A stretch of DNA of 64,000 bases from positions 1 through 64,000 of the forward strand of contig NZ_SJFN01000021.1 of NCBI RefSeq assembly GCF_004328075.1, in the 5' to 3' direction. The position numbers and the translations under genes are program-made. This stretch comes from Siculibacillus lacustris (GTDB lineage: Bacteria; Pseudomonadota; Alphaproteobacteria; Rhizobiales; Ancalomicrobiaceae). The notes under the pieces were generated by a model that saw nothing but the letters and a program-made list of their open reading frames with translations, made no database searches and was not told where the DNA came from. Below are positions 18,362-27,454 of the stretch, piece after piece. The first letter of the stretch is position 1, and each line of letters opens with the position of its first letter.

Positions 18362-19072
18362 TCAGGCGACCGCGGGCGCCGACAGGCCGCCGTGACGCAG
18401 GCCGGCGTCGGCGGCATCCTGGCGGCCGTAGGTCTTGAACAGGTCGATCACCCGCCGCATCTCCTCGGAATCGAGGATCACCGGCTCGCCGACCTGCAGC
18501 GCACGCCAATATTGTGCGGCGATGGTCTCGACCTCGACCAACAGCGCCATCGCCTTCTTCAGATCGGCGCCCAACACGATCATCCCATGATTGGCGAGCA
18601 GGCAGGCGTATCGGCCCTCCAGCGCGGTCAGCGCATGGTCGGAGAGCGCCTGCGACCCGAAGGTCGCATAGTCGGCGCAGCGGATCGAATCGCCGCCCGC
18701 CGCGGCGATCATGTAGTGCACCGCCGGAATGTCGCGCCTCAGACACGACAGGGTCGTGGAGAACATCGAATGGGTATGGATGATCGTGTCGATGTCGGGA
18801 CGCCGCGCCAGGATGTCGCGGTGGAATCGCCATTCGCTGGTCGGCCGACAGGGCCCGTAGTAGGTTCCGTCGAAGGTCATTTCGACGATCTGCTCGTCGC
18901 GCATGTCGCCATAGGGAATGCCGCTCGGCGTCAGCAGGATGCGATCACCGACGCGGACGGAAACGTTGCCCGACGTCCCCTGGTTGATTCCGATGTCGTT
19001 CATGTGTCGGCAGGTCGCGATGATCTCGGCGCGCAGGGGGCGATGCGACAGAAGCGGGAGAGAGGCGGACAT
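18362..19072 (-). CDS. class II aldolase (fuculose-phosphate aldolase type), DHAP-shunt candidate
   Basis: A 236-residue zinc-dependent aldolase. Zinc ligands are H99 and H101 (IIHTHS) and H162 (ANHGM), with the catalytic Glu E80 in SEWRFH and the phosphate-binding GNVSVR and TPSG loops near residues 35-51. Such enzymes split ketose-1-phosphates into DHAP and an aldehyde. With MtnK- and MtnA-type genes in the locus, the expected substrate is 5-methylthioribulose-1-phosphate or 5-deoxyribulose-1-phosphate. The ATG at 19072 starts the conserved domain; upstream codons lie in the regulatory region. It is divergent from the SorC-type regulator. Confidence 0.88.
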   Translation of the reverse strand: MSASLPLLSHRPLRAEIIATCRHMNDIGINQGTSGNVSVRVGDRILLTPSGIPYGDMRDEQIVEMTFDGTYYGPCRPTSEWRFHRDILARRPDIDTIIHTHSMFSTTLSCLRRDIPAVHYMIAAAGGDSIRCADYATFGSQALSDHALTALEGRYACLLANHGMIVLGADLKKAMALLVEVETIAAQYWRALQVGEPVILDSEEMRRVIDLFKTYGRQDAADAGLRHGGLSAPAVA

Positions 19073-19170
19073 CGGCGTTTCCAACTCGTCGGTTCGGGCG
19101 AGGATCGGTCGAAAGACGCGTCTCCCCACATCTGGACAACAGGGCCAATCTATACTTATGTTATGTAGCA

Positions 19171-19184
19171 CTGTCAATTGTAAG
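19171..19184. promoter_or_regulatory. candidate operator half-site between aldolase and regulator genes
   Basis: CTGTCAATTGTAAG in the 139-base divergent gap shares GWCAATTGWAA with the site at 22905-22930 in front of the kinase and importer genes. It is probably bound by the adjacent SorC-type regulator. No full inverted repeat is visible here, so the call is tentative. Confidence 0.35.
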
Positions 19185-19211
19185 GTCGACGGTGAGGGAG
19201 GCGGGCCGATC

Positions 19212-20228
19212 ATGGCGACGAGGACGAAGAGCAGCGGACTGAGCGCGCGGATCGATCGCGGCGCCAAACCGAGCGTGACGCCGCGGCCGGGCGAATATCA
19301 ATGCGATCCGCTGCTGTGGGCCTCTTGGCTCTATCACCACGACGAGATGACCCAGAGCCAGATCGCCGACCTGATGGGCGTGTCGCGGGCGACCGTGGTC
19401 AACTACCTGCAACAGGCTCGCGAACAGCACTACGTCAAGGTCGTGGTCCGCCCCGAACTGCTCAACACCATCGATCTGGCGCAACGGCTGAAGTCCGCCT
19501 TCGGCCTCGGCGAGTGCATGGTGATCCCGTCGGACGGCGGCCTGCGCCCCCCGTCCGAACGGATCGGCCGCGCCGGTGCCCAGTATCTCGACCAGGAACT
19601 GTCGAACGGCGACGTCCTCGGCGTCGCCTGGGGCCACACCGTGCTGGCGCTGGCCGAAAACCTGCCCGAGAAGATCATGCCGGAGTCGTCCGTCGTGCAG
19701 GTGATCGGCAGCCAACGCGGCGCCTACGACGGCTTCACCGCCGAAGAATGCGTCGCCTTCATCGCCCGGCGGCTGCATGCCCGCTCGATCAACCTGCACG
19801 CCCCGGCGTCGCTTTCGAGCGCTGCGCTGCGCGACGCGCTGCTGCTCGAACCGACCATCCAGGAACAGTTCACCCGCATCCGCTCCTGCAACAAGTTGCT
19901 GTTCGGCATCTGCACGGTGAAGACCAACAGCCTGGTCTTCGCCAGCGGCCTGATCAGCGTCGAGGAGAGCAAATACTTCATCGCCAAGGGGGCGGTGGGG
20001 GTGATCGCCGGGCGGTTCTACGACGCTCAGGGCAAGTGGATCCGCGGCACCATGGACGACCGGATGATCGGCATCACCCTCGACGACGTCCTCAAGGTCC
20101 CGACCCGTATCGCCGTCGCCGGTGGCCCCGACAAGACCGATGCGATCCTCGGCGCGCTGCGCGGCGGCCTGCCGACGGCGCTGATCACCGACGAACCGAC
20201 CGCGCGCAACATCCTCAATCGTCTGTGA
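19212..20228 (+). CDS. SorC/DeoR-type sugar-binding transcriptional regulator
   Basis: A 338-residue regulator. The HTH is at about residues 48-70 (MTQSQIADLMGVSRATVVNYL). It is followed by the SorC sugar-binding domain with the family's ISVEESKYFIAKGAVGVIAGRFYD stretch and a C-terminal GGLPTALITDEPTA block. SorC regulators respond to phosphorylated sugars; here the ligand may be a phosphorylated methylthioribose or deoxyribose. A GAGGGAGG ribosome site precedes the ATG at 19212. It lies inside the locus it probably controls, divergent from the aldolase gene and convergent with mtnA. Confidence 0.9.
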   Translation: MATRTKSSGLSARIDRGAKPSVTPRPGEYQCDPLLWASWLYHHDEMTQSQIADLMGVSRATVVNYLQQAREQHYVKVVVRPELLNTIDLAQRLKSAFGLGECMVIPSDGGLRPPSERIGRAGAQYLDQELSNGDVLGVAWGHTVLALAENLPEKIMPESSVVQVIGSQRGAYDGFTAEECVAFIARRLHARSINLHAPASLSSAALRDALLLEPTIQEQFTRIRSCNKLLFGICTVKTNSLVFASGLISVEESKYFIAKGAVGVIAGRFYDAQGKWIRGTMDDRMIGITLDDVLKVPTRIAVAGGPDKTDAILGALRGGLPTALITDEPTARNILNRL

Positions 20229-20282
20229 TCTTCGCGCAGGCGGGGACGCCGGTCGGGTGACGCGGGGCGCCGGCTCGAGATC

Positions 20283-20334
20283 TCGCCGCCGCGACCTTCC
20301 CTTCTCCCGCGAGGGGGAAGGGAGTCGCGGCGAG
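20283..20334. terminator. long imperfect hairpin between convergent genes
   Basis: An outer arm of TCGCCGCCGCGAC pairs with GTCGCGGCGA. The inner arm CCTTCCCTTCTCCC pairs with GGGGGAAGGGAG, with a GCGA loop. It lies between the stops of the regulator gene and the mtnA-type gene, where a two-way terminator is expected. There is no U-tract. Its CTCCCGCGAGGGG core also resembles dispersed palindromic repeats of Proteobacteria. Confidence 0.5.
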
Positions 20335-20380
20335 GCCGCGGCCGGCGGTAGGGGCCGAGCGGCAGTCGGTCGGCGGCCTC

Positions 20381-21478
20381 TCAGCCGGCGACCTCCGGAT
20401 AGAGCCCGCGCAGGCCCTCCCGCGATGCGGCGCAGACGCCGCGTTCGGTGATCAGGCCGGTGACCAACCGCGCCGGCGTCACGTCGAAGCCGAAATTCGC
20501 CACCCGACTGCCGCGAGGCAGAATGTCGACGGTGGCGAGCGAACCGTCCTCGGTGCGGCCGGTGATGTGCGACAATTCGCGCCCGTCGCGTTCCTCGATC
20601 GGGATCTCCTCGACCCCGTCCGACAGCGACCAGTCGATCGTCGTGTAGGGCAGCGCGGCATAGAACGGCACGCCGTTGTCGTGCGCCGCCAAGGCCTTGA
20701 GATAAGTGCCGATCTTGTTGCAGACGTCGCCTGCGGCGGTGGTCCGGTCGGAGCCGACGATCGCCATGTCGACCTGCCCGTGCTGCATCAGATGACCGCC
20801 GAGGTTGTCGGCGATCACCGTGTGGTCGACCCCGTGTTGGCCGAGCTCGAAGGCCGTGAGGCTGGCGCCCTGGTTGCGCGGCCGGGTCTCGTCGACCCAG
20901 ACATGGACCGGAATCCCGGCCTCATAGGCCATGTAGATCGGCGCCAGCGCGGTGCCCCAGTCGATGGTGGCGAGCCAGCCGGCGTTGCAGTGGGTGAGCA
21001 CGTCGAAACGATCCGGCTTGCCCTTCTTCTCCCACAGCCCGCGAATGATCTCGAGCCCGTGGCGGCCGATCGACCGGCAGCTCTCGACGTCCTCGTCGCA
21101 GATTTCCGCAGCCCGGCGGTAGGCCGCGCTCATCCGCTCCGACGGCGCCATCGGCGCGAGGCGGCCGGCGACGTCGTCGAGTGCCCAGCGCAGATTGACC
21201 GCGGTCGGACGGGTCGCCAGCAGCGTCGCATGGGCCTCGGCGAGGTTGGCGTCGGACGGGTCCTCGCGCATCGCCAGTGCCAGGCCATAGGCACCGGTGG
21301 CGCCGATCAGCGGCGCTCCGCGCACCACCATGGTGCGGATCGCCTCGGCCGCCGCCGCCATGCTGCGCAGCACCTTGGTCTCGACCTCGAACGGCAGCCG
21401 GGTCTGGTCGATCACCTCGACCCCCCAGGAGTCGGCGGCGATCCAGATCGTCCTGCGGGATTCTCCATAGATCTTCAT
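20381..21478 (-). CDS. mtnA: S-methyl-5-thioribose-1-phosphate isomerase (MtnA type)
   Basis: A 365-residue aldose-ketose isomerase converting 5-methylthioribose-1-phosphate (or 5-deoxyribose-1-phosphate) to the ribulose-1-phosphate. The catalytic pair is C164 in [10 protein letters not shown] and D244 in [27 protein letters not shown] near residue 51 is the phosphate-site motif. It starts four bases after the mtnK-type stop, so the two are translated as a unit. Only mtnA, mtnK and an aldolase occur here; mtnB, mtnC and mtnD of the methionine salvage pathway are absent from the window. Confidence 0.93.
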   Translation of the reverse strand: MKIYGESRRTIWIAADSWGVEVIDQTRLPFEVETKVLRSMAAAAEAIRTMVVRGAPLIGATGAYGLALAMREDPSDANLAEAHATLLATRPTAVNLRWALDDVAGRLAPMAPSERMSAAYRRAAEICDEDVESCRSIGRHGLEIIRGLWEKKGKPDRFDVLTHCNAGWLATIDWGTALAPIYMAYEAGIPVHVWVDETRPRNQGASLTAFELGQHGVDHTVIADNLGGHLMQHGQVDMAIVGSDRTTAAGDVCNKIGTYLKALAAHDNGVPFYAALPYTTIDWSLSDGVEEIPIEERDGRELSHITGRTEDGSLATVDILPRGSRVANFGFDVTPARLVTGLITERGVCAASREGLRGLYPEVAG

Positions 21479-21482
21479 GGGT

Positions 21483-22772
21483 TCACACCTGTTTGGCGGC
21501 TTCGACGACGGCGGCGCACAGAGCATCGACGTCGGCGAAGCGGGTACGGTCGACGACCAGCCGGCGACCGAGGCGCAGCGCCTTGCGCTCGCCACGGGCC
21601 CGGACGTCCGGATCGGCGATGGTCTCGAAGTCGGCGACATGGGCGAGGCCGAGAATCCTGCGGATCATCTTGCAGCCGGCAAAGCCCAGGGTGTCTTCGA
21701 ACAGCCGCCGCATATAGGCCTTCTGCTCGACGGCGAGCGCGGCCCGGCCGGCGTCATCGGCGAACAATTCGGCGACGAAGGCGTCGCCCTTGCCTTCGGT
21801 GTTCCAGAGCTCGATGAAGCGCGCCTCGAACAGCGTCCAGACTTCGGCGATCTGTCGCAGGATCCAGGCGCGATAGGCGATCCGCGGGTCTTGCGCCGTG
21901 GCGTGACCGTCCTGCGACAGATAGGCGAGGATCAGATTGCCGATCAGCGCGCCCACGTCGAAGCCCATCGGCCCGAAGAAGGCGAATTCCGGATCGATGA
22001 CGCGGACGTCGTCGGCGGTCGCCATGATCGAGCCGGAATGCAGATCGCCGTGCACCAGGGCTTCGGTCTGCGACAGGAACTTGAGCTTCATCGCCTGCGC
22101 GGCCGCCTTGAGCGGCCCGTCGACCCGGAACTCCGCGGCGATGTCGTCGAGTTGCGGCGTCGTCCAATGGTTGAGCTTGGCGATCCGGTAGGGGTCGGTG
22201 AACACCAGATCCTCGGTGATCCGGCAGAGCTCGGTATTGGCGCAGAATACCGCGACCTGGGCCTTCTTCTCGGCCGCCGGCAGGTAGAGATCGGAGGTCT
22301 TGAACAGCGTCTGGGCCATGAATTCGGCGAGCGTCGCGGCGAAGCGGGGATATTCGACCCCGCCGATCAACCCCTTGCGCATGATCACATGGGGGGTGAG
22401 GAACTCCATGATCACCAGTGCCATGGTCGCATCGAAATGGTGGACGACCGGCACCAGACCGGGGGCATGGCGGCCCTGGGTCAACAGCGCCTGGGTCTCG
22501 TAGTAGGAGCGATCGAGCGGCAGCGGCCAGGAATCGCCGACCAGTCGAACATAGGGCAGCGCCTGCTTGACGATCAGCACGCCCGTCGGGCCACGGACGA
22601 TGAACACCAGATTGAGATTGCCGTCGCCGACCTCGGCGACCGTCCAATCGACACTGGTTCCGCCGAGCCGGTCGGCGACTTCCGGAATGCCGGCGAGATA
22701 GGCGGGCAGACTGGCCTCGTTCATCGGACGATAGTCGGCGCCACCGGTACGGGCGCTCTCGTTGCGGACCAT
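21483..22772 (-). CDS. mtnK: S-methyl-5-thioribose kinase (MtnK type)
   Basis: A 429-residue sugar kinase of the APH/choline kinase fold that phosphorylates C1 of methylthioribose, and in relatives of 5-deoxyribose. The N-terminal nucleotide site includes [12 protein letters not shown] and the invariant lysine in [14 protein letters not shown], with the typical [10 protein letters not shown]. The catalytic loop is [12 protein letters not shown] and the metal-binding DPE follows ([10 protein letters not shown]). The ATG at 22772 has a GGAGGATG ribosome site. A later in-frame ATG at 22724 is the alternative. First gene of the mtnK-mtnA unit, divergent from the importer operon. Confidence 0.93.
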   Translation of the reverse strand: MVRNESARTGGADYRPMNEASLPAYLAGIPEVADRLGGTSVDWTVAEVGDGNLNLVFIVRGPTGVLIVKQALPYVRLVGDSWPLPLDRSYYETQALLTQGRHAPGLVPVVHHFDATMALVIMEFLTPHVIMRKGLIGGVEYPRFAATLAEFMAQTLFKTSDLYLPAAEKKAQVAVFCANTELCRITEDLVFTDPYRIAKLNHWTTPQLDDIAAEFRVDGPLKAAAQAMKLKFLSQTEALVHGDLHSGSIMATADDVRVIDPEFAFFGPMGFDVGALIGNLILAYLSQDGHATAQDPRIAYRAWILRQIAEVWTLFEARFIELWNTEGKGDAFVAELFADDAGRAALAVEQKAYMRRLFEDTLGFAGCKMIRRILGLAHVADFETIADPDVRARGERKALRLGRRLVVDRTRFADVDALCAAVVEAAKQV

Positions 22773-22904
22773 GGGACATCCTCCATCGCGGGACAGCCGC
22801 GTCGTGCGGCATTCGGTCCGCCGACGCGACCGGCCCGCTCGGGCATGGTGCGACGGACGCCGACAATCTCCACGTCGACCCGACTCTCGATCCGCTCTCG
22901 TCAT

Positions 22905-22946
22905 TTGTCAAGAACGTTTGACAATTGAAACTGGCGTCGCTAGGGT
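22905..22946. promoter_or_regulatory. divergent promoters with shared inverted-repeat operator
   Basis: TTGTCAA-N6-TTGACAA is a perfect inverted repeat at 22905-22924. Each arm contains a -35 box (TTGACA) facing outwards. On the plus strand TTGACA-N17-TAGGGT (ending 22946) would serve the ABC operon. On the minus strand TTGACA-N17-GAGAGT would serve mtnK-mtnA. One dimer bound here would control both units. The SorC-type regulator of the locus is the obvious candidate. Confidence 0.6.
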
Positions 22947-23007
22947 GCCGGCAACGGGTCCGATAGAGACCTTCCGTGCCAGTGTATCCGTGGAGGCGGT
23001 CGGGGGC

Positions 23008-24525
23008 ATGAACAGTGACACGGTGGATGCCGTTCGCGTCCGCGGCCTGACCAAGCGCTTCGGCAGCACCCAGGCGGTCGACTCCGTCGACCTCGACGTC
23101 CGGCGCGGCGAAGTGCTGGCGCTGATGGGTGCCAACGGCGCCGGCAAATCCACGCTGATCAAGATCCTGTGCGGCGTGCACCCGGCCGATTCCGGCACCA
23201 TCGAGATCGATGGTCGCCCCGTCGCCTTCCGCTCGCCGCTCGAAGCGCGGGCCGCCGGGATCCACACCGTCCACCAACTGATCAACGACGGTGTCGTCCA
23301 GCAATTGTCCGTCGCCGAAAACCTGGTGCTCGACGAGATCTGTCGCCCCGACGGGCCGCGCATGCTGAGCCGCGACCGCATCCATGCCCAGGCACGGGAC
23401 ATCCAGGCGATCCTCGGTCTCGACCTGCCGCTCGGGCGGGCGATGAGCGAACTCGGCCAGGCCGAACGTCAACTCGTCGCCATCGCCCGTGCCCTGTCGC
23501 ACGAACCCAAGCTCCTGATCCTCGACGAGCCGACCTCGTCGTTGTCGGAATCCGAGGCCTCGCGGCTGTTCGAGATCATCGAGGACCTGCGGTCCCGTGG
23601 GGTCGCCATCGTCTACATCAGCCATCGCATGTCCGACATCCGCCGCCTCGCCGACCGCGCGGTGGTGATGCGCGACGGCCGCTGGCGGGCCGAGTTCGCC
23701 GCGCCGTTCGACTTCGATGCGATCATCCACGCGATGATCGGGCACAGCGTCACCGACGGCGGCCGCGTCGCGGTGCCCGGCGGGCCCGTCGCGATGGCGC
23801 TGCGCGACGTGGTGCTGCGCCCGGGGGCCGAGCCCTTCGATCTCGATCTCTGCGAAGGCGAGGTGGTGGTGCTGACCGGGCTGATCGGCTCGGGCAAATC
23901 GGAACTGGCGGAATGCCTGTTCGGCACCCGCAAGCCGGTCTCCGGGCGTGTGCTGCTCGACGATGCCCCCTACGCGCCGCGCGATCCCGGCGACGCCATC
24001 GCCCGCGGCGTCCACATGGCCCCGGAGGATCGCGGCAACAGCTCGCTGGTCGTCGACTTCTCGGTCCGTCACAACATGACGCTGCCGTTCCTCTCCGTCT
24101 TCTCCCGCCTGACGCTGGTCGATCCCGAACGCGAACGGGTGGCGGCGGAGAAGCAATCCGGCGATCTCGGCATCAAATGCGCGTCGACCGACGCGCCGAT
24201 CGTTTCGCTGTCCGGCGGCAACCAGCAGAAGGTCGTGCTCGGACGCTGGCTCCTGCAGCCCTGCCGCCTGCTGATGCTCGACGAACCTTTCCAAGGCGTC
24301 GACATCGGCGCTCGGCAGGACATCGGACGGCGTCTGCGCGAGACCGCCGACGGGCGCGCCACCCTGGTCATCTGTACCGATCTGGAAGAGGCGACCGAGA
24401 TCGCCGACCGCATCGTGGTGATGCGCGACTTCTCGATCGTCGGATCGCATTCGATCGAGGGCATCTCGCTCGATCGACTGGTCCACCAGATGACCAGCGT
24501 GAAGTCCGCGACGACCCTGGCTTGA
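23008..24525 (+). CDS. sugar ABC transporter ATP-binding protein (RbsA type, two ATPase domains)
   Basis: A 505-residue fused ATPase of the ribose/xylose class. The first half has Walker A GANGAGKST, signature-like MSELGQAERQLVAIAR and Walker B LLILDEPTSSLS. The second half has the degenerate Walker A GLIGSGKSE, LSGGNQQKVVLGR and LMLDEPFQGVD, as usual for RbsA, MglA and XylG. It drives uptake through the permease encoded 16 bases downstream. An in-frame GTG lies slightly upstream; the ATG after GGGGG was chosen. In context it should import methylthioribose, 5-deoxyribose or a related pentose. Confidence 0.92.
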   Translation: MNSDTVDAVRVRGLTKRFGSTQAVDSVDLDVRRGEVLALMGANGAGKSTLIKILCGVHPADSGTIEIDGRPVAFRSPLEARAAGIHTVHQLINDGVVQQLSVAENLVLDEICRPDGPRMLSRDRIHAQARDIQAILGLDLPLGRAMSELGQAERQLVAIARALSHEPKLLILDEPTSSLSESEASRLFEIIEDLRSRGVAIVYISHRMSDIRRLADRAVVMRDGRWRAEFAAPFDFDAIIHAMIGHSVTDGGRVAVPGGPVAMALRDVVLRPGAEPFDLDLCEGEVVVLTGLIGSGKSELAECLFGTRKPVSGRVLLDDAPYAPRDPGDAIARGVHMAPEDRGNSSLVVDFSVRHNMTLPFLSVFSRLTLVDPERERVAAEKQSGDLGIKCASTDAPIVSLSGGNQQKVVLGRWLLQPCRLLMLDEPFQGVDIGARQDIGRRLRETADGRATLVICTDLEEATEIADRIVVMRDFSIVGSHSIEGISLDRLVHQMTSVKSATTLA

Positions 24526-24541
24526 TCGAGAGGCACTCCCC

Positions 24542-25582
24542 ATGCAGACCCCATCCTCCGTCCAGACGTCGCCGGCGCCCGAACCGCGACGGGTCTCCTT
24601 CTCGCTGAAGGACTTCGTCATCAAGTTCGGTCTCCTGGTCATCCTCGCGGTGATGATCGTGGTGTTCTGGCGGCTCGAGCCGGCCTTCGGCAGCGCCCGC
24701 AACATGTTCTCGATCCTCCAGGCGGTGTCGGTGACGGCATTGCTCGCTCTCGGCGTCACCGTGACCCTGGCGATCGGCGGCTTCGACCTGTCGATCGGCT
24801 CGACCGCGGCGATGTCGCTGATGGCGTCGAGCTACGTGATGGTGATCCTCGACCTCGGCACGCTCCCGGCGATCGCCGTCTGCCTGTTTCTCGGACTGGC
24901 GATCGGCTTCGCCAACGGCATGTTGATCGTCAAGGGCCGGATTCCCGATCTGCTCGCCACCCTCGGCATGATGTTCCTGCTGCTCGGCCTGCAACTGATC
25001 CCGACCGGCGGCCGCTCGATCGCCAAGGGCATGACCCTGCCGAGCGGCGGCTCGGCCCAGGGCTCCTTCACCGAGACCTTCCTGGCGCTCGGCCGCTACC
25101 GCGTCTTCGACCTGATCCCGTTGCCGGTGATCGTCATGATCGTCGCTGCGATCCTCCTGTGGGTGTTCATGGAGCGCTCGCGCTACGGCCGCGTCCTCTA
25201 TGCGATCGGCGGCAACGAGAAGGCGACCCGTCTCGCAGGGGCCCCGGTCGAGCGTTACAAGATCGCCGCCTACATGATTTCCGGCGGCTTCGCTTCGGTC
25301 GGCGGCATGCTGCTCGCCGCCCGTGTCGGTCGCGGCGACGTCTCGTCGGGCAGTTCGTTGCTGCTCGACTCGGTCGCGGCGGCGCTGATCGGCTTCGCCG
25401 TGCTCGGCGCCAAGAAACCGAACGTGTTCGGCACCGCGATCGGCGCCCTCTTCGTCGGCACTCTGCTCAACGGCCTGACGATGCTCAATGCGCCCTACTA
25501 CGCCCAGGACTTCGTCAAAGGCCTGGTGCTGGTGCTCGCGCTGCTCTTCACCTTCGGATTTGCCTCCAGCAATCATCGATGA
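24542..25582 (+). CDS. sugar ABC transporter permease (RbsC type)
   Basis: A 346-residue membrane protein with eight to ten predicted helices and the BPD_transp_2 family signatures GGFDLSIGSTAAM and GGNEKATRLAGAPVERYKIAAYMISG, the latter being the cytoplasmic loop that contacts the ATPase. It forms the homodimeric channel of a ribose-type importer. It starts 16 bases after the ATPase gene, so the two are co-transcribed. Nothing is missing compared with RbsC. Confidence 0.92.
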   Translation: MQTPSSVQTSPAPEPRRVSFSLKDFVIKFGLLVILAVMIVVFWRLEPAFGSARNMFSILQAVSVTALLALGVTVTLAIGGFDLSIGSTAAMSLMASSYVMVILDLGTLPAIAVCLFLGLAIGFANGMLIVKGRIPDLLATLGMMFLLLGLQLIPTGGRSIAKGMTLPSGGSAQGSFTETFLALGRYRVFDLIPLPVIVMIVAAILLWVFMERSRYGRVLYAIGGNEKATRLAGAPVERYKIAAYMISGGFASVGGMLLAARVGRGDVSSGSSLLLDSVAAALIGFAVLGAKKPNVFGTAIGALFVGTLLNGLTMLNAPYYAQDFVKGLVLVLALLFTFGFASSNHR

Positions 25583-25649
25583 CGTCGCCGACGCCATCCG
25601 TGACCAACCAAGAACGCAAAAAACGCGCACTACCCAAGGAGAGTCCACG

Positions 25650-26708
25650 ATGTCCACAACACGGAGACATGTTCTCACCGCTCTCGCCGGCGCGTCGCTG
25701 GCGAGTGCCCTGCCGTTCTCGGCGGCACGCGCCGCCGGCATCGCCGGCGCGCCGGGAATCTTCGGCAAGCGCCAGGTCAAGATCGCGCTGGTGCGCTATC
25801 TGTCGACCGGCGACTTCTTCCAGTTCTATCTCGCCGGCGTCACCCGCCAGGCCGCCGCTCTCGGCATCGATCTGCACGTCCTCGACTCGCGCCAGGACGC
25901 CGCTCTCCAGGCGGAGATGTTGGCCCAGGCGATGAACATGGGCGTCGACGGCATCATCCTGCAGCACGGTCTGACCGAGACCCTGAAGGACCCGGCTGCC
26001 CGCGCCGTCGCCGAAGGCTTCAAGGTCGTCGCCTTCGACGTCAACTGCGAGAACCCGAAGATCCCGCAGATCGAACAGAACGACCGCGAACTCGCCCGCC
26101 TGTCGCTCGAGCAGGCGATCCGCGACAACGGCGAAGCCTTCAAGGCCGGCTACGTCTACGTCCCCGGCATCGCCCCCCTCGACCGGCGTGACGAGACCTG
26201 GCAGGCGGTCAAGAAGAAGTACCCGAAGATCGTCGAAGTCGCCCGTTGGGGGACCATGAACAACCCGATCGCCAATTCGGTCGCCGACCAGACCGCCGCG
26301 GTGCTGCGCGCCAATCCCGACATCAAGATGATCTTCGCGCCGTTCGACGAATTCGCCAAGGGCGTCAAGACCGCCGTCGACGAAGCGGGCCTGTCGAAGC
26401 AGATCAAGATCTATTCGGCCGACATTTCGACCCCCGACATCTCGGCGATGATCGAGAAGGACAGCGCCTGGTCCGCGACCACTGCCACCAACTCCGCCGT
26501 CGTCGGCGAAGTCTGCGTGCGCTCGCTCGCCCTGCTGCTCGCCGGGATCGATCCGGGCCGTGAAGTCGTGGTGCCGCCGACCCTGATCACGCAAGCCATG
26601 CTCGCCGAGAAGGGCATCAAGAACATGGAAGAACTGGCGGCCAAGATCCCGCAGTTCTCGCGCGCCGAAGTCGCCATGGCGCCGTGGATCCCGGAACCCA
26701 AGCGCTGA
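25650..26708 (+). CDS. sugar ABC transporter periplasmic binding protein (RbsB-like)
   Basis: A 352-residue binding protein of the periplasmic-binding/LacI fold (Peripla_BP_4). The signal peptide carries a twin-arginine (TTRRHVLTALAGASLASA), suggesting Tat export or a Sec signal with paired Arg. The mature protein starts about residue 32, with KIALVRYLSTGDFFQFYLAGVTRQAA as the first strand and helix. AAGG-type ribosome bases (AAGGAGAG) precede the ATG at 25650. Third gene of the importer operon, it sets the specificity of the system. The ligand is inferred from the kinase, isomerase and aldolase genes around it. Confidence 0.9.
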   Translation: MSTTRRHVLTALAGASLASALPFSAARAAGIAGAPGIFGKRQVKIALVRYLSTGDFFQFYLAGVTRQAAALGIDLHVLDSRQDAALQAEMLAQAMNMGVDGIILQHGLTETLKDPAARAVAEGFKVVAFDVNCENPKIPQIEQNDRELARLSLEQAIRDNGEAFKAGYVYVPGIAPLDRRDETWQAVKKKYPKIVEVARWGTMNNPIANSVADQTAAVLRANPDIKMIFAPFDEFAKGVKTAVDEAGLSKQIKIYSADISTPDISAMIEKDSAWSATTATNSAVVGEVCVRSLALLLAGIDPGREVVVPPTLITQAMLAEKGIKNMEELAAKIPQFSRAEVAMAPWIPEPKR

Positions 26709-26740
26709 GCCGACGACGTTCACTGCGATCGACAGTCTTT

Positions 26741-26769
26741 CGGGCGGGCGCCGGACCGGCGCTCGCCCG
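26741..26769 (+). terminator. strong G+C hairpin at the end of the importer operon
   Basis: CGGGCG-G-GCGCCGG-A-CCGGCGC-T-CGCCCG forms a nearly perfect stem 32 bases after the binding-protein stop. There is no U-tract, so it may act with Rho or as an RNA 3'-end stabiliser. Confidence 0.55.
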
Positions 26770-27014
26770 ATCGTGTCACGGCCGGTCCGTTCGGGTCCGA
26801 GACCGTTCGGCCCACGCGCCGTGTCCCCTCATGGCGGCCGGTGCCGGGCGGCGACCGATCGAGCGGCGGTGTCGGCGGTCGCCCGTCCTCGACGACGAAA
26901 GGGCACATTGCCAAAGAGCCGGGCATCGGTGTCGCGAATGCTGATCGTCGCTCGGCTGAATTCGAATGCGCGCGCCGCCGCGGCCCGGGGGCCACGGCGC
27001 CGGGCCGTCGCCGC

Positions 27015-27218
27015 TCAGGGCCGGCGGGTCTGGGCGTCGATCCGGCGGGCCACCAGGATCGACAGCGGGATCGCCACCACGAAGCCGAGCAGCGCGACGA
27101 TCGGCAGCAGTTTCATCGCGTTCACGGTGAGCGACGGGACGGCGAGCACCACGGTGAGGGCGGCGCCGGCCACCGTGACCCCGAGGACGATCCAGACGAG
27201 TACGGCGATCTTCAACAT
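27015..27218 (-). CDS. small two-helix membrane protein
   Basis: A 67-residue protein with two hydrophobic helices (about residues 3-27 and 36-58) joined by a short loop, ending in a basic tail. It resembles small alphaproteobacterial membrane proteins that databases often label CTP synthetase by mistake. It has no similarity to PyrG. GGAGG lies 9 bases before the ATG. A perfect FNR-type box lies about 100 bases upstream, so it may be oxygen-regulated. Confidence 0.7.
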   Translation of the reverse strand: MLKIAVLVWIVLGVTVAGAALTVVLAVPSLTVNAMKLLPIVALLGFVVAIPLSILVARRIDAQTRRP

Positions 27219-27312
27219 CGGTGAGGTCCTCCCGAACGTATCGATGCGAGGGCGCGGCGGCGCCGCGCTCGACGAGACGCCGTCCAGAGGACAGGAAGTC
27301 GCGCTCCGCCCC

Positions 27313-27326
27313 CTTGATCGCGATCA
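27313..27326. promoter_or_regulatory. FNR/FixK-type box 1
   Basis: TTGATCGCGATCAA is a perfect fit to TTGAT-N4-ATCAA, the box of FNR, FnrL, FixK and Dnr regulators. Its centre is about 100 bases upstream of the minus-strand membrane protein start, compatible with activation at -41.5 if the leader is about 60 bases. Confidence 0.6.
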
Positions 27327-27454
27327 AGCGCCGGCCGGCGATCGGCGAAGATGACGATCGAAGGCCGGGAAATGAATCCGGACGCGATCTCGAGCATCGA
27401 CGAAGTCCAGAAAAGATCAGTTCTGTTCGGAATGCGGACACCCCGATCCGGGCG

